Part shown: in pieces, positions 17,139 through 25,850 of the stretch
How positions within the stretch are numbered: the stretch's first letter is position 1
Layout: the number at the start of each line of letters is the position of its first letter
Assembly (NCBI GenBank): GCA_019353055.1
Contig: JABAHL010000001.1
Location: 434,001 to 498,000, forward strand
Source of the DNA: Faucicola osloensis_C
GTDB taxonomy: Bacteria > Pseudomonadota > Gammaproteobacteria > Pseudomonadales > Moraxellaceae
Reading direction: 5' to 3'
DNA: 64,000 bases
Notes under the pieces: generated by a model
The model's input: only the letters and a program-made list of their open reading frames with translations
Told to the model about the DNA's origin: nothing
Databases searched by the model: none
Position numbers and translations under genes: made by a program

Positions 17139-17651
17139 TTAAGGCACCGCTCGACCATTTGACAACGCAATCCAACCACGAATAATGCGATACAGATGCC
17201 ATAAGACTGTGGCGACAATTATCAAGCCGCCTAAAGCACCAACAATAAAGCTACCACCCATCGTATGATTGCTATCAACGGCGGCGCCAAAAAATAGCCC
17301 GCCAGTCGCAAAAATCACCATGACAAAACCAATTACCCAAAAAAATATGCTGTACCAAAACGTTTTGATTTGCCAATCAAAGTGACTATAAAGCCACGTG
17401 TTCCTAGCCTCATCGCGCTTTAAATAATTCATCACAATCGGAATAATCCAAGTCAGTCCCGCGGTAAAATAACTAAACAGCGCCAACGCATAAGTAATGT
17501 GGTTATAACTGATTTGGCTTTGGGTCACCGGTAAGTTTTGACTAAGCTGCGTGTATTGCGGTAATGCTGATGGATAACCATTCACCCCACTACCAAATTG
17601 TGGGTTGGCTGGGTCAGGTGTGTGAGCATCTGTTGGTTTTTCTAGGTTCAT
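17139..17651 (-). CDS. DUF4870-like small membrane protein
   Basis: 170 aa. The first ~45 residues are polar and Pro/Gln-rich; three membrane segments follow (about 50-75, 95-118 and 130-155). The pattern TAGLTWIIPIVMNYLKRDEARNTWLYSHFDWQIKTFWYS resembles the DUF4870 family of small inner-membrane proteins of unknown function. The ATG has a clear GGAG ribosome site. It follows the tol cluster in the same direction, 75 bp after the TolB-like gene, and might be its last gene. Confidence 0.7.
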   Translation of the reverse strand: MNLEKPTDAHTPDPANPQFGSGVNGYPSALPQYTQLSQNLPVTQSQISYNHITYALALFSYFTAGLTWIIPIVMNYLKRDEARNTWLYSHFDWQIKTFWYSIFFWVIGFVMVIFATGGLFFGAAVDSNHTMGGSFIVGALGGLIIVATVLWHLYRIIRGWIALSNGRAVP

Positions 17652-17726
17652 TATAATTCTCCATCAATGATTATTACTTTTTTTATCGGGTCATACAGTA
17701 GAATTTCAATTGATTGTTATTGATAA

Positions 17727-18776
17727 TTAATAGTTTACCCAAATCGGTTCTCGAATGGTAAATGGTTGGTGATTGCTATCAGCAAACTCGATCGTCCAGC
17801 TAACAGGGGATTGTTGCGGTGCCAACCGCTCAAAATTCGGTACTGGGGTGATTTTTAGGCGGTTTTTTGCCGAATACAACAAATAGTTGCCATCGGGTGA
17901 AAAGTTGGCAGGTTCAGCCAATCCTTCATTATTGATAGCGATGCTTTTTTTAGTTGCCATATCTGCGAGCCTGCCTTGGCTATTATCGCTGACGTAAGTG
18001 ATCAAACGCCCTGTGGGGCTAATCCGAGCGATGGCATTGGTTTTACCAGGCAAGTTTAAGGGCAAAAATTGCTGTTTTGCAAAATAGTACTGATAAAGCT
18101 GCGGTTGTAAAAATTTGGCTTTATCTGACGTAAATATAAAGGATTGACCATCGGGCAACCACACAGGGGCTAAATCAATCGCTGATTGATAGGTCAGTTG
18201 TTGTTTTATATTGCCGCTGCTATCGGTCAAAAAAATTTCTGGATTGCCCATTTGGCTATTTGCTAGTAACAATTGGCGCCCATCGGGGGAGATTGCGCCG
18301 CTAAAATTATGGGTGGGTTTGGCAGAAACCCCAGAAACCTCAGTGACTTGCAAAGTCGCTCTATCAAGGATAACGACTTTAGGATAACTTTTGCCTGCTT
18401 GAACCGTAAAAATCAGGCGATCGCCTAAGCGACTGGCAGATAAGCTCATTATCGTACCATTGACCTTATATAAAGTCTTTGGGTCGCTGCCATCGATTTG
18501 GGTTTCAATCAGCTGCGCTTGGCGATTTTCCCCAAATCCGGTTAAATAAATAAAAATTAACTTGCCTGACAGCTGGCTAGCATCCATCTGCGGCAAATTG
18601 GTTGGCGCAGTCGCTATGACTTTGGGCAGTGAGGTCGAACTTTGCAAGGTGGTGTTAGATAAGGTTGTTGATGGCGAGCGCATGGTCTGACATCCTGTCA
18701 TCGCCAAGCTAATTGCCATGACAATTGCCATAACAGCGGCGCACCATAAACGGGGTAATTGATAAACATGCCTCAT
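17727..18776 (-). CDS. TolB-like beta-propeller lipoprotein
   Basis: 349 aa from the ATG at 18776. A signal peptide ends in AMTGC with C29, so it should be a lipoprotein. The rest repeats TolB-type WD/PD40 blades: NFSGAISPDGRQLLLANSQMGNPEIFLTDSSG, APVWLPDGQSFIFTSDKA, ARISPTGRLITYVSD and PANFSPDGNYLLYSAKN. It lacks the TolB N-terminal domain. It begins 16 bp after the tolB stop, in the slot where pal is normally found, and looks like a partial tolB duplicate. No strong ribosome site is visible, so coupling to tolB translation is likely. Its role with the Tol system is inference. Confidence 0.8.
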   Translation of the reverse strand: MRHVYQLPRLWCAAVMAIVMAISLAMTGCQTMRSPSTTLSNTTLQSSTSLPKVIATAPTNLPQMDASQLSGKLIFIYLTGFGENRQAQLIETQIDGSDPKTLYKVNGTIMSLSASRLGDRLIFTVQAGKSYPKVVILDRATLQVTEVSGVSAKPTHNFSGAISPDGRQLLLANSQMGNPEIFLTDSSGNIKQQLTYQSAIDLAPVWLPDGQSFIFTSDKAKFLQPQLYQYYFAKQQFLPLNLPGKTNAIARISPTGRLITYVSDNSQGRLADMATKKSIAINNEGLAEPANFSPDGNYLLYSAKNRLKITPVPNFERLAPQQSPVSWTIEFADSNHQPFTIREPIWVNY

Positions 18777-18792
18777 GTTATTTGAAGTTTCG

Positions 18793-20103
18793 TTACGGCA
18801 AAACATTATTGGCATCTGGATTGAGCCAAAGTGGTCCATAAATCAAGCCATTGGGCACGCCATTTTGGGAGGGGCTAATGCTGATGGATTTGCCATTTGA
18901 TACAATGGTAATGACATTTTTATTGGAGTAAATATAGTGTTGTCCATTGGGTGAGACACCTGGGGCTTCACTTAACCCAACATTATTTACAGCAGTTACC
19001 GAGCGCGAACCCAGATCCATCACTACGCCTTGATTGGCACCCGACAAATAGGACATTTTTTTACCATCATTGCTGATGCGTCCCATACTGCTCAGTCCAC
19101 CACCCGTCAAGCGCTGCTCACTACCGGTTGCCAGATTGTAGAGATAAATTTGACCTTTATTACCGCCTTTTTTACCACTCGCTCTATCTGAAGTATAGAC
19201 AAATGATTGCCCATCAGGCGCCCAACTAGGATAAATAGCCCCCACAGGGTCATTGGTCAATCGACGAGAATTGCCACCTTGCGCCAAATAAATCTGCGGT
19301 ATGCCGTTTTCAAAACTGCTACTAAATATCACGCGACCATCTTTACTCACCGACGCACCATAGTTCATGGCTTTAAAATTCGTCAAATTGCTGACTGCCC
19401 CACTGACAATATTGGCAGACATGACCTGCGGATAGCCTAGCGTGTCGGGCTGAACTTGGAAAGTGAAGGTTTGATTGTCAGCAGAGGTATTTAGGGTTTT
19501 AATGGTACCGTTAAACTCATAAATCACTTTAGGGTTAAACCCGTCCACATCAGAGATGACCAAACGTGACACACGGTTTTTAGGCTTGCCTGTCTCCACC
19601 ACATACGCAATACGCCCAGAAAAATCGCCTTTTATGCCTGTCAATATCTCATAGATACGGTCAGCAACCTTATGCCCTGCCATACGCAAACTTTGCGAGT
19701 TATTTTTGGTGGTGACGGTTTGCAGACCCTGCATCACCTCGCCTGTCGCGACATTAATCACTTCAAAATTAATTTCAACGTTGCCCCGATTACTGCGCGT
19801 ATTGCCGACCACCAAATAAGGCACGGCGTTATGCTGCCAGACAGGCAAAGTGACTTCACTACTGCTATGAGGTCGCTCTGGCAAATTACTATCCAAAGTA
19901 AATTGCCCCAAATTGGTCAAATCATTGGTGATGATGCCCGAGATACTCTCTGCCCCTGCAAACGGCACAATGGCGATTTGAGTCAACGCATTATCAGATT
20001 TTTTAACAATATCAATAACTAATGGGGATTGAGCATAACAAGTTGTGGATAATGTTGGCAATACTAGTAAGGCAGGAATCAAGAAATTCTTAAAAAAAGT
20101 CAT
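18793..20103 (-). CDS. tolB: Tol-Pal system periplasmic protein TolB
   Basis: 436-aa periplasmic beta-propeller that links the inner-membrane TolQRA motor to the outer membrane during division. The signal peptide ends near CYAQ-SPLVID. The N-terminal domain has QIAIVPFAG and GEVMQGLQTVTTKNNSQS. The propeller blades include ISDVDGFNPKVIYE, YPSWAPDGQSFVYTSDRASGKKG and PGVSPNGQHYIYS. The length equals E. coli TolB (430). It follows tolA after ~230 bp that hold a repeat element, and is followed by a TolB-like lipoprotein rather than pal. Confidence 0.95.
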   Translation of the reverse strand: MTFFKNFLIPALLVLPTLSTTCYAQSPLVIDIVKKSDNALTQIAIVPFAGAESISGIITNDLTNLGQFTLDSNLPERPHSSSEVTLPVWQHNAVPYLVVGNTRSNRGNVEINFEVINVATGEVMQGLQTVTTKNNSQSLRMAGHKVADRIYEILTGIKGDFSGRIAYVVETGKPKNRVSRLVISDVDGFNPKVIYEFNGTIKTLNTSADNQTFTFQVQPDTLGYPQVMSANIVSGAVSNLTNFKAMNYGASVSKDGRVIFSSSFENGIPQIYLAQGGNSRRLTNDPVGAIYPSWAPDGQSFVYTSDRASGKKGGNKGQIYLYNLATGSEQRLTGGGLSSMGRISNDGKKMSYLSGANQGVVMDLGSRSVTAVNNVGLSEAPGVSPNGQHYIYSNKNVITIVSNGKSISISPSQNGVPNGLIYGPLWLNPDANNVLP

Positions 20104-20196
20104 AGTAATCTAATCCATTATAAAATCATTAGTGTGAATTTATTAATTAAAAATTTGGTAGCAGTTTAAAAATTAGGCTAACGAGATTGTTCAATC

Positions 20197-20258
20197 GTAG
20201 GGTACGTTTCACCCACCTTTAACACCCTCGCATAAGTAGTGCGTAAAACGCACCCTAT
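20197..20258. repeat. REP-like inverted repeat element between tolA and tolB
   Basis: The left arm TAGGGTACGTTTCACCCAC (20198-20216) is an imperfect inverted copy of the right arm 20238-20258, which itself contains the palindrome GTGCGT-AAA-ACGCAC. The motif GGGTGCGTTTTACGCACC is known as an interspersed palindromic repeat in many bacterial genomes. A related truncated half may lie at 29229-29258. Confidence 0.6.
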
Positions 20259-20332
20259 CTCTTTTCTTATAGTGCACTTTTCTTGCTTGAGCCAAAATTT
20301 AATAGGTGTTTAACAGGTTAGAATAAGATACA

Positions 20333-21316
20333 TCAGTTTTTTTCGCCTTTGAAATTTAAAGATATATTACCACCAAAACTATGATAAAAACTTGCATCTT
20401 CAGGCATGGGTAAGGGATTAGAACGGTTAATAGCATCTCTAAGGCTGTTTTCGAATACAGCATCACCATTTCCTACAAAATTTATTGATTGAACACTACC
20501 TGAAGGTGAGATTTTGATGTTAGCCGTTAATTTTTTGCCTTTACTGCCTTTTGGAATATCCCAATTATTATAAATTTTAGAGTAAATTGCATTGATATAA
20601 CTACTTTTTGAGCCACCTGACGCACCGCCGCCGCGGCTTGCACTGTTTTGAGAAGAGGATTGCCCTGCACCTGTAGATTGACCATCTTTACCCAAATCCA
20701 GTGATTTTATACTATTGTTACTTTGCCGCTCGCTATTGGCATTGAGGTTTTTATTGTAGGCGGCATTGTTGGCGCGTATTTCGTTTTTTACCTCATCAAT
20801 ATTGCTTTCGGCAATTTTATACTCTTGCAGATTTCGCTGCTGGGTTTCATTGCGCTGGTTTAATTCATCAATCACGCTCTGTCTTTCAGCGGCTACTTCC
20901 CGGTCTAGCTTTTCAGCAAATAGTGCCTGCTCTTTTTCCCATTGCGCCTGCTTGGCAGCCAAATTATCTTTCACCGTTTCAATTTGATTGGTTGAGGTTG
21001 AATGGAGCGTGTTCATTGGCACAGTTGATAGGGTTTGAGAATTTAAGGACGGTGTGGGCGCACCAGCCATCTCGCCAGCCGTGGCTTGGTTTTGTGCAAG
21101 CTCATCTTGTTGGTTGGCTTTGATTTGCCCTTCCATTGCCGACAACTGCTCAGGGGTAATCAACGATGTTTCCATGGGCGCTGGCGGGGTGTTATGATAA
21201 AAGAAAAACAATAACCCAACCACCAACGCATGGGCAATGGCACTGAGCACAATTGCCCATACCGGGTAATCGGGGGTTTTGACGGGTACATAGACTGAGG
21301 TCACTTCAGCATACAT
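20333..21316 (-). CDS. tolA: Tol-Pal system protein TolA
   Basis: 327-aa inner-membrane protein that spans the periplasm. It has one N-terminal membrane helix (WAIVLSAIAHALVVGLLFFFYH), a long polar helical domain rich in Gln, Asn, Glu and Ala (~60-210), a short Gly/Ser-rich hinge and a C-terminal TonB-like domain (SSYINAIYSKIYNNWDIPKG...LTANIKISPSGSVQSINFVGNGD). The C-terminal motif matches TolA. The stop of tolR lies 130 bp upstream. E. coli TolA is 421 aa, so the helical domain is shorter here. Confidence 0.92.
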   Translation of the reverse strand: MYAEVTSVYVPVKTPDYPVWAIVLSAIAHALVVGLLFFFYHNTPPAPMETSLITPEQLSAMEGQIKANQQDELAQNQATAGEMAGAPTPSLNSQTLSTVPMNTLHSTSTNQIETVKDNLAAKQAQWEKEQALFAEKLDREVAAERQSVIDELNQRNETQQRNLQEYKIAESNIDEVKNEIRANNAAYNKNLNANSERQSNNSIKSLDLGKDGQSTGAGQSSSQNSASRGGGASGGSKSSYINAIYSKIYNNWDIPKGSKGKKLTANIKISPSGSVQSINFVGNGDAVFENSLRDAINRSNPLPMPEDASFYHSFGGNISLNFKGEKN

Positions 21317-21380
21317 CGTCTCAGTATTTCCTTATTATAGCAAAAATGTTCAATCAAAAATTAAAAGGTCATCGTATTAG

Positions 21381-21459
21381 AAGGCTGCTTGATTAAAAAG
21401 CTGCTTCATTTAAAAGCTGCTTGATTAAAAAACTACTTGATTAAAAGGCTACTTGCTGG
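21381..21459. repeat. Five degenerate 14-17 bp tandem repeats at the 3' end of tolR
   Basis: Copies of a unit like AAAAGCTGCTTGATT start near 21381, 21395, 21412, 21427 and 21443. The last overlaps the tolR stop codon (21449-21451) and final codons, and the other four fill much of the tolR-tolA gap. This looks like serial duplication of the tolR 3' end. Confidence 0.8.
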
Positions 21460-21916
21460 CTGCTTTTGGCGGTGCCGTTAACAAGCCAACCTTTTGAATG
21501 CCCGCTTGCTGCAAGTTTGCCATTAATTGGATAATATCCCCATATTGGTTATTCTGATCGGCATTAATCATCACATTGACATTGGGTTTACCATCGAACT
21601 GGTATTGAGGCTGAGATTGTAAATTATTCAAAGTAGCGATTAACGCCTCTTCGCTCATTGGCTCATCGGTTTTGTCTTGGGTGCTTAAATATAGCTGTCC
21701 ATCAGATTTTAGTGACACAATCACCGGTAACTGCGTGCCTTGCTGTAGTGATTTGGTTTGCGCTTTTGGCAAATCAATATCCACCCCCGTTGTTAGCATG
21801 GGCGCGGTCACCATAAATATAACAAGCAGCACCAACATAACGTCAATATAAGGCACCACATTCATACCCGCATTGAGTTTTTGTGGACGGCTACGGCTGT
21901 AAGGATTTGCTTTCAT
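21449..21916 (-). CDS. tolR: Tol-Pal system protein TolR
   Basis: 155-aa ExbD/TolR-family inner-membrane protein. A single membrane helix carries the proton-path aspartate (NVVPYIDVMLVLLVIFMVTAPML), followed by TTGVDIDLPKA, the typical start of the periplasmic domain. With TolQ it forms the proton-driven motor that energises TolA. It is slightly longer than E. coli TolR (142). It starts 60 bp after tolQ. The 3' end is embedded in a tandem repeat tract. Confidence 0.95.
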   Translation of the reverse strand: MKANPYSRSRPQKLNAGMNVVPYIDVMLVLLVIFMVTAPMLTTGVDIDLPKAQTKSLQQGTQLPVIVSLKSDGQLYLSTQDKTDEPMSEEALIATLNNLQSQPQYQFDGKPNVNVMINADQNNQYGDIIQLMANLQQAGIQKVGLLTAPPKAASK

Positions 21917-21976
21917 AGTGTCAAGTTGTTCAATAAAATTTATCTAACATTCATTTAGCGTTTAGCATTTATCTAG

Positions 21977-22705
21977 CTAGCGAGCGAGCGGTGGCATCAT
22001 GGCAGATGAATTGAGCCCCGTCGGTAAGTTGGTAGCCGTATCCACAGTTTGTCGCAACAACATGCCTGTCATCTCATCACAGAACAGGCTACGACTTTGA
22101 TAAATTTTATCGTTTTTTGCGGTAAAATGGTTGAAAGCCAGTGCCGCTGGAATTGCAGCAAACAACCCGAGCGCCGTGGCAATCAAGGCTTCGGCAATAC
22201 CAGGCGCAACCGCAGCAAGTGTGGCTTGCGAAGAAGTCGATAAGCCCATAAAAGCCGTCATAATCCCCCAAACCGTACCAAGCAGACCAATATAAGGCGA
22301 GACCGAGGCAATACTGGCTAGTAGCGGCAATCCTTGCTCAAGCTCGAGTTGTTGACGCCCCAAGCCAACGCGAAGTTTGCGCTCGACGCCTTCAATGATT
22401 TCACTACGGGCTTGGGTGTTTTTTAGCAGTTTTAAAAACTCACTAAAGCCAATAAAAAAGATTTGCTCAAGTCCACTTCTATCAGGATTACCTTGAACGC
22501 CTTTGTATAGGGTTGGCAATTCAACCCCTGACCAAAAGGTTTGCTCAAAATAATTATCGGCGCGCGTGGCAATTGCCAAGCGACTACTTAAACGAAAAAT
22601 AGTGACCCAACACAACAAAGAAGCAAATAATAAAATGCCCATGATAATTTTGACGAAAATACTGGCATGCGTCACCAAACTGACGAGATCAATCGAGCCT
22701 TCCAT
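21977..22705 (-). CDS. tolQ: Tol-Pal system protein TolQ
   Basis: 242-aa inner-membrane proton channel subunit of the MotA/TolQ/ExbB family. The start MEGSIDLVSLVTHASIFVKIIMGILLFASLLCWVTIF is typical of TolQ, and the third-helix region SVSPYIGLLGTVWGIMTAFMGL...LAAVAPGIAEALIATALGLFAAIPA carries the family signature. A GGGGAAG ribosome site precedes the ATG. First gene of tolQ-tolR-tolA-tolB. The usual upstream ybgC is not present; a 260-bp gap and an unknown gene precede it. Confidence 0.95.
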   Translation of the reverse strand: MEGSIDLVSLVTHASIFVKIIMGILLFASLLCWVTIFRLSSRLAIATRADNYFEQTFWSGVELPTLYKGVQGNPDRSGLEQIFFIGFSEFLKLLKNTQARSEIIEGVERKLRVGLGRQQLELEQGLPLLASIASVSPYIGLLGTVWGIMTAFMGLSTSSQATLAAVAPGIAEALIATALGLFAAIPAALAFNHFTAKNDKIYQSRSLFCDEMTGMLLRQTVDTATNLPTGLNSSAMMPPLAR

Positions 22706-22964
22706 AAGTTATGCTTCCCCAACCATCCAAATCACTAAATATGAACCACTAAATATTTTGATACCAGCTTGTCAAAAGCCTGCTAGCAATACCCGATTAA
22801 AACCAAAAACTAGTGCAATTATAAGGTCGAGCACTAGAATTAACATAAGCATATTGTAACCAATAACATTTGCTAATCGTATAAAAATTTTGGGGCGTTG
22901 CTAGTATTGATAATGGCATGGCTGCTATGACTAAAAGCTAAGGCTAAAAAGATACTGATAAAAG

Positions 22965-23711
22965 TCATGGCTCTGCAATAAACTGCTGTGTTTGGGCATA
23001 AGATTGCGCTTCTGATTTGATTAGCGACAACCATTCATTGGCAATGACAGGATGCGACTGAAAATATGCCATCATCCAATGCGCTAACGGCGTAGGCACG
23101 GGCACAAATTGGGTGGAAGGCAAAATGGATTGGGTGCCATTGGTTTCATCATTGTCATACACAAGCTCAACCTGCGGATTTTTTTGAATAATTTCTACCC
23201 CGATAATCTGCCAATTGGTAAAAGCGTTATCAATCGCATAGGACAAAGCTTCTGTTTGAGATAATTTTGATGCGAGGTAGATAGGCTCAAATGTTTTGCG
23301 AGTATTCACCCAATGCAAACGCAATGCAATATCAGGTTGTTGGTAAAATACCACCAATTTGCCAGCAAACTTTATTTGCCAAGGATTAACTACTTGGTTG
23401 GAATGAATGCCAAGTATTTGCGCAAATTGTTCTCGCGTCAGCAATCTATCAAAGCTTGCTAGCAATTGACCATTTAATGGATGTTGCAGTTTGAGGAGGT
23501 CGGATAAATACTCATAATGGTAAATAAATTTCATAGGCAAGTGCTGTGAAATAACCCCGTCCGTCACTTGACAGCGATGCACTTTCCACTGCGGCATGGT
23601 ATCGGTAATAAGCGCAAGCAAGTCTATGATTGTATTATTCTTAGTTTTTGTTTGATTATCGAGCGTTGAATCGATAGTTGGCGTATTAGCATCCGTTTGA
23701 GTGACTAGCAA
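22965..23711 (-). CDS. Unknown soluble protein upstream of tolQ
   Basis: 248 aa, not recognised. It probably begins at a TTG (23709-23711) with a good Shine-Dalgarno, AAAAGGAAA, 5 nt before it; the first internal Met codons have no such site. There is no signal peptide or membrane segment. The sequence is Trp-, Gln- and aromatic-rich with alternating strands (WQIKFAGKLVVFYQQPDIALRLHWVN and WQIIGVEIIQKNPQVELVYDND). A helix-turn-helix-like stretch (LLTREQFAQILGIHSNQVV) is visible around residues 90-108, but this is weak. The next gene in the same direction is tolQ, 260 bp away. Confidence 0.65.
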   Translation of the reverse strand: MLVTQTDANTPTIDSTLDNQTKTKNNTIIDLLALITDTMPQWKVHRCQVTDGVISQHLPMKFIYHYEYLSDLLKLQHPLNGQLLASFDRLLTREQFAQILGIHSNQVVNPWQIKFAGKLVVFYQQPDIALRLHWVNTRKTFEPIYLASKLSQTEALSYAIDNAFTNWQIIGVEIIQKNPQVELVYDNDETNGTQSILPSTQFVPVPTPLAHWMMAYFQSHPVIANEWLSLIKSEAQSYAQTQQFIAEP

Positions 23712-23847
23712 GCGATTTCCTTTTAACTGGTTGGTTTATTACAATTGCTTCATTATAAAACTTTTTTCATGCATTTGAGCCAAAAAAATCATTACATGGT
23801 GAAATGTAATGATTCATCTAAAAAACTGTTGTAGCTAATAGTTGTAG

Positions 23848-24261
23848 TTAATAATAGGCAGCGTTTAGCAATAAACCGACCGCTAAAAAAAACCAAATCA
23901 TAAATACTACACTGAGCCATTTACGATGATATCGCCAAGATTCATTATCGATTTTGTTATCGGTTGTCAAATCATCCGCCAAATCATCTATGGCTGATTT
24001 TCTTGGTAAATTTGTAGACTTTTTAAAAATATCTTTAAATCGTAAATCTCTGGTTAATTGATTGTCCTCATCTTTTATGGTAAAAAAATTAGATGAGTAA
24101 TCTGCCAAATAAGTTTGAGAATTAAGCGAATGCGGTAGTACCGATTTGACGGTTGCTTGGCGATAATCATGCTCAAGCACGTCAGCAAAAACTAACTGAG
24201 ACGCCAAACTTTGAGATGCTAAGCCACTCCTTATATTGTCATGTGTTTTGTTAATCTTCAT
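23848..24261 (-). CDS. Unknown small tail-anchored membrane protein
   Basis: 137 aa, not recognised. The first ~110 residues are polar and charged, without a signal peptide. A single hydrophobic segment closes the protein (WLSVVFMIWFFLAVGLLLNAAYY), preceded by basic residues (RYHRK), so it is likely anchored in the inner membrane with its bulk in the cytosol. The ATG has an AAGGGG ribosome site at 8-nt spacing, which supports a real gene. It is followed by the TTG-initiated unknown gene 136 bp away in the same direction. Confidence 0.65.
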   Translation of the reverse strand: MKINKTHDNIRSGLASQSLASQLVFADVLEHDYRQATVKSVLPHSLNSQTYLADYSSNFFTIKDEDNQLTRDLRFKDIFKKSTNLPRKSAIDDLADDLTTDNKIDNESWRYHRKWLSVVFMIWFFLAVGLLLNAAYY

Positions 24262-24474
24262 GTTAAATACCCCTTCTTGATAGATAACATTATAGGGATA
24301 TCGCAGCGTTATTTAATCATAGGTTTGATTGTGGTTTTGTTATACTTAGCTAACTTGTATTAGCAAATGTGCAGATTTGAAACCGTTTGTAAATCGTGCA
24401 TAGTGAAATTCACTGGTAGTCAATTCATACTTTGGTTAGGATTAAACCAGTAATTTAGCTCTTGCTTAAACAAA

Positions 24475-25605
24475 TTATCTTCTATCGATAAATATTTGTT
24501 GTTCAGAGGCTTTGACAAAGTCTTCATAAGAAACCACCCCTTGACTATTAGTGGCATTTGTTGTGGGATTGCTGCCCGTCTGCGCGCGCTCATTTGAACC
24601 TTGATTTAGGTTATTGGGATTTGAGCTATTAGGATTTGGGGTATTGGGATTAGCGGTGTCAATTGGCGCCTCAGGCATCTGATTAGTCCTACTTGGCGTG
24701 TTGGCAAGCGTGTCTGACACTTGATTGGTGGTCATAGCGGGATTGACATTCGCTGGCGCGGTGGGTTGTGGGGTGGAAGCCACGCCGTTTCCTAATTGCT
24801 CACCAGTAATTACCACCGCTTCTGTTCTTAAATTCTCTGGTTGAGCGGTAGAGGCGGCAACCGCTGAAGCAGTTGCAGGCAATGTCTGAGCCGATTGGCT
24901 AGGGTGTGTTGTCGTCATAATGACATTGTTTTGAGCGTCTTTACTATTTTTCATCGCTTGATAACTGTGATAACTCTGATAGCTGGGCACGACAACTTGG
25001 GTTAACAAACCGATGAGTGACATGACTAAAAGCGGAATCAACACCATCAGTACCGTTTTTAACTGGGTAGCAGGTCTAGCAGGTAAGCCATAATAATTAG
25101 CGCCTGCCGTCCCTTCGACTGCTAGCAAGTAAAGGTAAACTAAGATATTTACCCCAGGCACTAGCATCAGCAGCGCAAGCCACCCTGTTTTGTTAATGTC
25201 ATTGAAGCGCCGTTTGCTAACGGCAAGCTGTAGATAAAACAAAACCGCCACACCCACACTACTTGCGCCAAGCAAACTCATCGGCAACTGCTCACTACTA
25301 GCATTCACTATGCCCTGAAAGCCACCAATCATCACAAAGAGCAAAGCGACCAGCATTAATGCTATCAACGCATTAAAGGTGGAATACGCTAAAAACTGAA
25401 CACGGCTAACCCGACCGTGCCAATCAAAAAACTGACGATTATTAAAGCCTTCATGCATCTCGGTTAAGGTGACAAACGACGTACCAACTTCAGTTTCAAT
25501 TATTTCATCAACTTGCGTTTTATCAACTTGATGCATATTATCGAAACTGGGTTCGATGGGCGGTAAAGACTGGGCTTTTTTTGGCTTGGGTAGACGGATG
25601 GCCAT
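24475..25605 (-). CDS. DUF805 family membrane protein
   Basis: 376 aa from the ATG at 25605 (a TTG three codons up is rejected). After a polar N-terminus comes FFDWHGRVSRVQFLAYSTFNALIAL, the start of a DUF805 domain. Four membrane segments span roughly residues 65-215, with the family motif RRFNDINKTGWLALLMLVPGVNILVYLYLL. The last ~150 residues form a disordered Asn/Pro/Thr/Ala-rich tail with PNP/SNP repeats, which is unusual for the family. DUF805 proteins are inner-membrane proteins of unknown function. It is divergent from the LysR gene with a 245-bp gap. Confidence 0.8.
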   Translation of the reverse strand: MAIRLPKPKKAQSLPPIEPSFDNMHQVDKTQVDEIIETEVGTSFVTLTEMHEGFNNRQFFDWHGRVSRVQFLAYSTFNALIALMLVALLFVMIGGFQGIVNASSEQLPMSLLGASSVGVAVLFYLQLAVSKRRFNDINKTGWLALLMLVPGVNILVYLYLLAVEGTAGANYYGLPARPATQLKTVLMVLIPLLVMSLIGLLTQVVVPSYQSYHSYQAMKNSKDAQNNVIMTTTHPSQSAQTLPATASAVAASTAQPENLRTEAVVITGEQLGNGVASTPQPTAPANVNPAMTTNQVSDTLANTPSRTNQMPEAPIDTANPNTPNPNSSNPNNLNQGSNERAQTGSNPTTNATNSQGVVSYEDFVKASEQQIFIDRR

Positions 25606-25850
25606 AATGAGCAACTTAATCTAGAGGTTTAAACTATTTTTTTAGCGTGATATTTTTAACGTAGTATTGCCCAAATTTTATAATATATTGGTTAGAATAT
25701 CTTGAAATTGGGACATAAATTTGACATTTTTTGTAACATTGATTTAATGGTTTGGCTTGATCGCAAATTTTTTGCATAAATAATTTATTGAATGAGTAAA
25801 TAATTTTTAACCTCGATAACACAACGCTGTAATAATCATTGAGTATTGAT

